Source: Marinomonas primoryensis (GTDB lineage Bacteria; Pseudomonadota; Gammaproteobacteria; Pseudomonadales; Marinomonadaceae). From it: a stretch of DNA of 64,000 bases. The stretch lies in NCBI RefSeq assembly GCF_013372285.1, contig NZ_CP054301.1, positions 2,823,501 to 2,887,500 of the forward strand, read 5' to 3'. Positions 56,023 to 64,000 of the stretch are shown piece by piece. The first letter of the stretch is position 1, and the number at the start of each line of letters is the position of its first letter. The position numbers and the translations under genes were made by a program. Under the pieces are notes generated by a model, which saw only the letters and a list, made by a program, of their open reading frames with translations, ran no database searches and had not been told where the DNA came from.

Positions 56023-57393
56023 TTGCTACTGTCGATATTAAAAAATACACATCTATTAAAAAATTATGACGCAATAAAAACCAGCTTTTGGTTCACGCCT
56101 TGTTTAATCTTATTTTTCACTATAATAAGCTGTATGATCTTGCTGTTTATTGATCTGTATGCAGGGTTAGACGCTGTTCACTGGTTGGCTTTTTTATACC
56201 ATGCTGATGCAAACATAACTCGTAGTTTACTGACCACTATAGCTAGCAGCGTTATGACCGTGGTCAGCATTACCTTCTCAATTACCATTGTTGCCCTCAC
56301 CACGGCATCATCTCAATTTGGACCTAGATTAATTCGTAACTTCATGGAAGACAAAAGCACCCAAATGGTACTTGGTGTATTTATCTCGCTTTTTATTTAC
56401 TGTCTCATTTTGGTCCGTATGACAGACGACTTTGCAGAGGGCCATTTTTTACCTGGCCTAACTTTCGCGGGGGCTATCGCCATGACCCTATGCGGCATTC
56501 TTTTACTGATCTACTTCATCCATCATGTTTCGCAGAACCTGCAGTCAGACAATATAATTGACAATGTTTATTCAGAACTGCAATACAGTATCAATCAGAT
56601 TTTCAAACAACAAAAAGAGGAAGAAGACGCAACTTCTAGCGAAAATAACGCCATAACAAAACCAGATATTGAGAGAAAACTCGTTAGCACTATGAATAAA
56701 CGAGGAGCCATTCCATTAAAAAGCCCAGCATGCGGCTACATTCAAACCATTAATTACGCTCACTTAACAAAAGTAATGAAAAAACTAGATGGCTACCTTG
56801 AAGTGTCCGTTAATCCGGGGGATTTTGTAGTGAACCGCATGATCACTATGAACTGCCACACCAAACACCTTTCTAAGGAGGATGAAAAAAGCTTGCATAA
56901 CGGCTTCACCTTGGGACCCAAGCGCACACCAATCGAAGACCCAGAGTTCGCGGCTCATCAGCTTATTGAGATCGCATTAAGGGCTCTTTCTCCCGGCATT
57001 AACGACCCATACTCTGTCATTGCTTGTGTTGATAAACTGACAGCCATGATCTGTAACTTGACGCAGGAAAATTTTCCAAAAGGAACTACATACGACGAAG
57101 ATAATATTGAACGCGTTAGCTACAAAACAACCTCTTTCCAGAACCTCGCCAACATCGCCTATGATCAAATACGCCAATACTCACGAACCTGTCTCGCGGT
57201 ACAACTACGTCTACTAGAAGGTCTAATTCGAGTGGCTGAACAAGCCAGCCTCCCGACACACTGGTCGTTTGTACGTCACCAGAAACAAATGATTGAACAC
57301 AGTCTAAAGCAACAAAACTTAATTGATTTAGACAAAAAAGAAGTTACTAACCGTTTACAGATTCTCGATGAACACCTTAAAAACAACGGTTAA
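56023..57393 (+). CDS. DUF2254 family membrane protein
   Basis: A 456-residue protein of the DUF2254 family. Four membrane spans lie in the first 180 residues, with the family block SITFSITIVALTTASSQFGP just after TM2. The soluble C-terminal half contains HQLIEIALRALSPGINDPYS. The function is unknown. The start is a TTG with AAGGA upstream; later ATG codons would delete the first span. It probably shares a transcript with the coiled-coil membrane protein before it. Confidence 0.82.
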   Translation: MLLSILKNTHLLKNYDAIKTSFWFTPCLILFFTIISCMILLFIDLYAGLDAVHWLAFLYHADANITRSLLTTIASSVMTVVSITFSITIVALTTASSQFGPRLIRNFMEDKSTQMVLGVFISLFIYCLILVRMTDDFAEGHFLPGLTFAGAIAMTLCGILLLIYFIHHVSQNLQSDNIIDNVYSELQYSINQIFKQQKEEEDATSSENNAITKPDIERKLVSTMNKRGAIPLKSPACGYIQTINYAHLTKVMKKLDGYLEVSVNPGDFVVNRMITMNCHTKHLSKEDEKSLHNGFTLGPKRTPIEDPEFAAHQLIEIALRALSPGINDPYSVIACVDKLTAMICNLTQENFPKGTTYDEDNIERVSYKTTSFQNLANIAYDQIRQYSRTCLAVQLRLLEGLIRVAEQASLPTHWSFVRHQKQMIEHSLKQQNLIDLDKKEVTNRLQILDEHLKNNG

Positions 57394-57414
57394 TACTTAA
57401 CATAAAAACCAATA

Positions 57415-57450
57415 AGAGTAATGGAGCTTTTCGCCTCACTCCATTACTCT
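57415..57450. terminator. Perfect 12-bp hairpin between convergent genes
   Basis: AGAGTAATGGAG and CTCCATTACTCT enclose a 12-nt loop. It lies between the DUF2254 gene and the oppositely oriented reductase gene, where a terminator is expected. It lacks a clear U-tract on either strand. Confidence 0.5.
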
Positions 57451-57478
57451 AAAAGAGCAGCGATACTTTAAAGAAAAC

Positions 57479-59518
<2,040 letters not shown>

Positions 59519-59555
59519 TTATTATTGTTTGTTTTGCCGCTGCCCGCGTGCAATT

Positions 59556-59568
59556 TTGACACTGTCAA
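59556..59568. promoter_or_regulatory. Putative TetR operator, copy 1
   Basis: TTGACACTGTCAA is a perfect 13-bp palindrome with a central base. It lies in the 117-bp gap between the reductase gene and the TetR gene. Confidence 0.55.
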
Positions 59569-59582
59569 GATAGTTTTTAATA

Positions 59583-59595
59583 TAGACAATGTCAA
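59583..59595. promoter_or_regulatory. Putative TetR operator, copy 2
   Basis: TAGACAATGTCAA has a perfect GACA-A-TGTC core and repeats copy 1, with GTCAAGAT following in both. The two centres are 27 bp apart, about 2.6 helical turns. Confidence 0.5.
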
Positions 59596-59617
59596 GATTA
59601 AAGGCTCTAATTGACCA

Positions 59618-60229
59618 ATGTCGACATTAAAAAAACACTATCACCATGGCGATCTAACTAAATCGCTACTTGAGTCTGCTTCCTTAATTATCAAAGAACA
59701 AGGAACAGAAAGCCTCAGTATGCGTAAACTAGCCGATACAGTAGGCGTCTCAAGAACAGCGCCATACCATCATTTCAAAGATAAAAACGCCTTACTTTGC
59801 GCATTAGCAGAACAAGGTTTTTGCGAACAAGAAAAAATACTTTACTCTTTAATCAAACAAGACCATACCGCAGAAGAGTGCTTTAAGAAGTACGTACATG
59901 CCTATTTAGAATACGCCCTACTTCACAACGAAACATATGACCTTATGTACGGTAGGACGATATGGAAAGCAGCTAGCCCAAGCCCTTCATTAAAAGCAGC
60001 ATCTAAACGTACATTTAAGATATGGATAGATTGGGTAGAAGAGCTACAGCAGCACAAAGTACTACCGAGCAACAATACGCCATTAAGAATAGGGCAAACG
60101 ACGTGGGCAAGCTTACATGGATTAGCCAGACTATTTATAGACGGAATCTATCTCGATCAGGCAGACTTATCAGAAATGATAGAACAAATGATTAAGAACC
60201 TTCGTCAAGAAAGCTCAACCAGCGCCTAG
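59618..60229 (+). CDS. TetR/AcrR family regulator
   Basis: A 203-residue regulator with an N-terminal TetR HTH (HHGDLTKSLLESASLIIKEQ, then LSMRKLADTVGVSRTAPYHH) and a C-terminal TetR_C-type ligand domain. The palindromes upstream are its likely operators, and the divergent FadH-like gene its probable target. A 12-bp palindrome AATGTCGACATT overlaps the start codon and may be a third site. The last 15 bp overlap the convergent transporter gene. Confidence 0.88.
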   Translation: MSTLKKHYHHGDLTKSLLESASLIIKEQGTESLSMRKLADTVGVSRTAPYHHFKDKNALLCALAEQGFCEQEKILYSLIKQDHTAEECFKKYVHAYLEYALLHNETYDLMYGRTIWKAASPSPSLKAASKRTFKIWIDWVEELQQHKVLPSNNTPLRIGQTTWASLHGLARLFIDGIYLDQADLSEMIEQMIKNLRQESSTSA

Positions 60230-61123
60230 GTTTGATCGAGTATTAGAGAGCATTTGCTCTCTTCGTAAGCGTTTAACATCTCGATGACTTAAATATAGCA
60301 ACGGAGTGATAACCAACAACGAGCCTATAAACAACCCTAAATCAGGCGTTTCACCAAATATCCACCACCCAATTAAAAAAGCAAAAATCAATCCCGAATA
60401 TTCAGCACTCGTCACTTTACTTGACGCAACATAGCGATACCCAACCAAACATGACACGCTGTACAAAATAGAACAAATAGAAGAAAGCGCAGCGTAAACC
60501 AGTAACTCAATCTGAAAAGCTTCACCTTCCCATAAAGCCAACCCTCCAGCTAAAGGTAATGCAAAAAACTGAGTCACTAACAACCCATAAAGTATATCTT
60601 GTTGTTGCGGCAGCTTTTTTATCAATAAGCTATTTGCAGCCAGTACCACTGCAAAAAGAATAGCACTCACCATTCCGAACGTAATTTCTGTCGGTCTTAA
60701 AATTACCAAAATACCCATAAACCCCAATACAGCCGCTAGTACGACATCCATGCTTAAACGCTCTTTATAGAAAAAAGCCCCAAACAACATGATAAAAATT
60801 GGTGCGGTATAAAACACAGCATTCGCTGTCGCCAAAGACAATTCAGCCAAAGAAAGAACAAGTAGAACGGCAGCCAAAACCCACATATTGCCACGAATAA
60901 AGTGAAGCTTTAATCCTAAAAAAACAGCCGATTTAGATCGACGATAAAGTCTAAGAACGACAATAGGTAAAAGTATGGAGCACATAAAAACAGCACGAAG
61001 AAAAGTGAATTGAAAAATAGCCACTTCAGAACCGGCTAACTTGATAAATACGTCACACAGTGTCGCGAAAAAACTCCCTAATACTAAAATTAAAATAGCA
61101 CTACTAACAGTACGACCGGACAC
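60215..61123 (-). CDS. DMT family (EamA) transporter
   Basis: A 302-residue inner-membrane protein with ten hydrophobic segments in two EamA repeats. The first repeat contains FLRAVFMCSILLP and AELSLATANAVFYTAPIFIM. It is of the drug/metabolite exporter type with unknown substrate. Its 3' end overlaps the tetR gene convergently by 15 bp. It is divergent from a LysR gene that may regulate it. Confidence 0.88.
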   Translation of the reverse strand: MSGRTVSSAILILVLGSFFATLCDVFIKLAGSEVAIFQFTFLRAVFMCSILLPIVVLRLYRRSKSAVFLGLKLHFIRGNMWVLAAVLLVLSLAELSLATANAVFYTAPIFIMLFGAFFYKERLSMDVVLAAVLGFMGILVILRPTEITFGMVSAILFAVVLAANSLLIKKLPQQQDILYGLLVTQFFALPLAGGLALWEGEAFQIELLVYAALSSICSILYSVSCLVGYRYVASSKVTSAEYSGLIFAFLIGWWIFGETPDLGLFIGSLLVITPLLYLSHRDVKRLRREQMLSNTRSNLGAG

Positions 61124-61172
61124 TTCACTCTCCTTAGAATTAATCAGCTTTAGACCAGCATAATAAATTCAA

Positions 61173-61190
61173 ATCATTAGATAAAATGAT
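61173..61190. promoter_or_regulatory. Possible LysR-type operator
   Basis: ATCATT-N6-AATGAT is an interrupted palindrome in the gap between the DMT exporter and the LysR gene. LysR proteins favour interrupted palindromes with AT-rich centres. Confidence 0.3.
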
Positions 61191-61229
61191 ATATTTAGAC
61201 ATAGTATTAGTTAATTGGATAATGTAAAT

Positions 61230-62171
61230 ATGCTTCCTCCTCTGAAATCACTACCCGTATTTGAAACAGTCGCACGACTGAATAGCTTTTCGCGCGCCGC
61301 ACAAGAGCTCAATGTAAGCCAAAGCGCGGTATCTCATCAAATACGAATCCTCGAAAACCACCTTGGGGAAAGCCTATTTCATCGCCTAGGTAGAAATTTA
61401 GAGTTAACAAAAGAAGGTAAGCAATATCTAGACACTATAAGCAACTCTCTACTACAAATTTCAGAAGCCACAACACAAATCAAAGGACAGCAAAAAACGC
61501 ATATTCGGTTGGCGGTATACAGCTCGTTTGCAGTTTATTGGCTAATCCCAAGGTTGCCTGAACTAAAGCGCCTACGTCCAAATTTAGAACTCAGCATTGA
61601 AATGAGTCACGGCTCCCCAGATCTTTCCGATCGTACCGCAGATTTTTTCATCACAATTGAAAAAGAAAAAAGGGGCTTTCTATTTGAATCTTTTTATGAA
61701 GAAGAGCTATTTCCCGTATGCAGTTACAGCTACCTTGAAACGATCAAAAGCAGATTGAACGTAATATCTAGTAAAGAGCTAATGGAAAAACTCAACACAA
61801 CTCCCAACCCCTTAGCACAATTTTCACTCATCACCTCACACAGTATCTATGACCGTCATTTTGAAGACTGGAAACGCTGGTTTTCAAATCTACAACAATC
61901 TCTACCAAGCACAGTACAATTCCATCGTTTTAGTCATCTTATGCTTGCCTATGAAGCCGCAAAGCACTCTCTTGGAATCGCACTTGTAAATGACTATATG
62001 ATGAATGAAAAAAACGATGAAACAGCGCTAATAAAGCTACCTTGTAGTGCATTCAAAACAGGTGATAACTTCTCTTTAGCGTATAAAGAAAGTCGAAAAA
62101 ATGAAGAGGCTATCCAGTATCTAAGAAAGTGGTTAAATGAAGAAGCAAAAGCACTATATCGAGATAATTAA
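61230..62171 (+). CDS. LysR-family regulator, GcvA-like
   Basis: A 313-residue LysR regulator. MLPPLKSLPVFETVARLNSF and the HTH SRAAQELNVSQSAVSHQIRI resemble the GcvA/AmpR subgroup, followed by a substrate-binding domain. ATG 61230 is chosen over an in-frame TTG at 61215, since GcvA-like proteins start at the MLPPL segment. It is divergent from the DMT exporter, its likely target. Confidence 0.88.
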   Translation: MLPPLKSLPVFETVARLNSFSRAAQELNVSQSAVSHQIRILENHLGESLFHRLGRNLELTKEGKQYLDTISNSLLQISEATTQIKGQQKTHIRLAVYSSFAVYWLIPRLPELKRLRPNLELSIEMSHGSPDLSDRTADFFITIEKEKRGFLFESFYEEELFPVCSYSYLETIKSRLNVISSKELMEKLNTTPNPLAQFSLITSHSIYDRHFEDWKRWFSNLQQSLPSTVQFHRFSHLMLAYEAAKHSLGIALVNDYMMNEKNDETALIKLPCSAFKTGDNFSLAYKESRKNEEAIQYLRKWLNEEAKALYRDN

Positions 62172-62307
62172 TAGAGTATTTTTCTCTAACGTTTGTTACT
62201 TGGCCTCTATTAAACCACCTCAAGATCAAACACCACCGACCAAAATAAGGCTTCCCTATATTCCAGCATCAAGGTAGATTTTCCACCTATTTTCCTTTCC
62301 TTGAGCC

Positions 62308-62342
62308 AAAAAAAAGCCCTGACAGCGTTAGCTATCAGGGCT
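62308..62342 (-). terminator. rRNA operon terminator
   Basis: On the minus strand AGCCCTGATAGC and GCTGTCAGGGCT form a 12-bp stem (one wobble) with a TAAC loop, followed by T7. It lies just past 5S. Confidence 0.92.
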
Positions 62343-62354
62343 CTCTTAATTTAA

Positions 62355-62470
62355 GCTTGACGACGACCTACTCTCACATGGGATCTCCCACACTACCATC
62401 GGCGATGGCGCTTTTCACTTCTGAGTTCGGGATGGGATCAGGTGGTTCAACGCCTCTATGATCGTCAAGC
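62355..62470 (-). rRNA. rrf: 5S ribosomal RNA
   Basis: The minus strand reads TTGACGATCATAGAGGCGTT, ACCACCTGATCCCATCCCGA, ACTCAGAAGTGAAA, CGCCGATGGTAGTGTGGG and ends GAGAGTAGGTCGTCGTCAAG. These are conserved 5S blocks, and the two ends are complementary (helix I). Ends are accurate to a few bases. Confidence 0.96.
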
Positions 62471-62702
62471 AATTCTGCTGCGTTCGTTCTGGCGGTTTCT
62501 TAAGATCATAATCTCTATCATCTCTTTCTTCCAACCAAAACACGCGAAGACATGCTTGGATCTTTAACAATTCTTTTTTGAAATAACGGTAATCAAGGTT
62601 AAACCAGTTTTTATCGTAATGTGTCTCTGTAATCTTTGATGCATTTGCTTAGAGTCTTTTTCATTCTCTCTTCACTTATCATCTAAAACCACTTTGGTGT
62701 TA
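62471..62702. other. 23S-5S internal spacer
   Basis: About 230 bp between 5S and 23S without a tRNA gene. It should hold processing stems for RNase III. Confidence 0.7.

Positions 62703-64000
<1,298 letters not shown>

Overview
The window reads as chromosomal DNA from a marine gammaproteobacterium, most probably Marinomonas or a close Oceanospirillales relative. This is an inference. It rests on the canonical gammaproteobacterial order rlmN-pilW-rodZ-ispG-hisS-yfgM-bamB-der, the moderate A+T content, a complete phosphonate (C-P lyase) operon, aerobic-type cobalamin genes and a carboxy(nor)spermidine pathway. I saw no insertion sequence, prophage or CRISPR array. The right edge enters an rRNA operon on the minus strand (5S and the 3' part of 23S).

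Layout. 1-2.3 kb: MFS exporter and a divergent LysR regulator. 2.57-13.7 kb: phnCDE-phnF-phnGHIJKLMNP, with a PhoB-type box and a 12-bp palindrome in front of phnC and a near-identical palindrome in front of phnF. 13.8-14.7 kb: stand-alone CbiM-like permease under a cobalamin riboswitch. 15-20.4 kb: YegD-type Hsp70, NnrU-family membrane protein, a two-gene carboxy(nor)spermidine operon and an OsmC protein. 20.6-28.6 kb: cobalamin operon cobJ-cobM-cobW-cobN-cbiX. 28.7-30.1 kb: MliC-like lipoprotein, then an FMN riboswitch controlling a RibH2-type lumazine synthase. 30.2-37.7 kb: LRR-protein kinase, DinB protein, a 55-residue YbaM-type protein, thiopurine methyltransferase, YgiQ radical SAM protein, and a translationally coupled RimK ligase / AspA-like hydrolase pair. 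37.9-47 kb: der, bamB, yfgM, hisS, ispG, rodZ, pilW, rlmN, ndk. 47.2-55.2 kb: Fe-S assembly locus (iscR, sufBCDS, sufA, sufT, sufE, and a second IscS-type desulfurase). 55.4-62.2 kb: membrane coiled-coil protein, DUF2254 protein, FadH-like reductase with divergent TetR, DMT exporter with divergent LysR. 62.3-64 kb: rrn terminator, 5S, spacer, partial 23S.

How the parts work together. The phn genes form a self-contained pathway for taking phosphorus from phosphonates: PhnCDE import, PhnGHIJKL and PhnM convert the phosphonate through the C-P lyase reactions, and PhnP and PhnN process the ribose phosphates. The DNA in front of phnC suggests both phosphate-starvation control and local PhnF repression. 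Cobalt is handled by a B12-riboswitch-controlled CbiM protein and by CobN, CobW and a His-rich CbiX in one operon. The Fe-S locus sits where many gammaproteobacteria carry isc next to ndk; here it is a Suf system driven by an IscR-type regulator with two abutting IscR-like sites.

I did not find a clearly undescribed multi-gene system. The best candidates for a second look are the RimK/AspA-like pair, the LRR-kinase, the Suf-at-isc locus with a shortened IscS, the double-controlled phn promoter, and the coiled-coil/DUF2254 pair.
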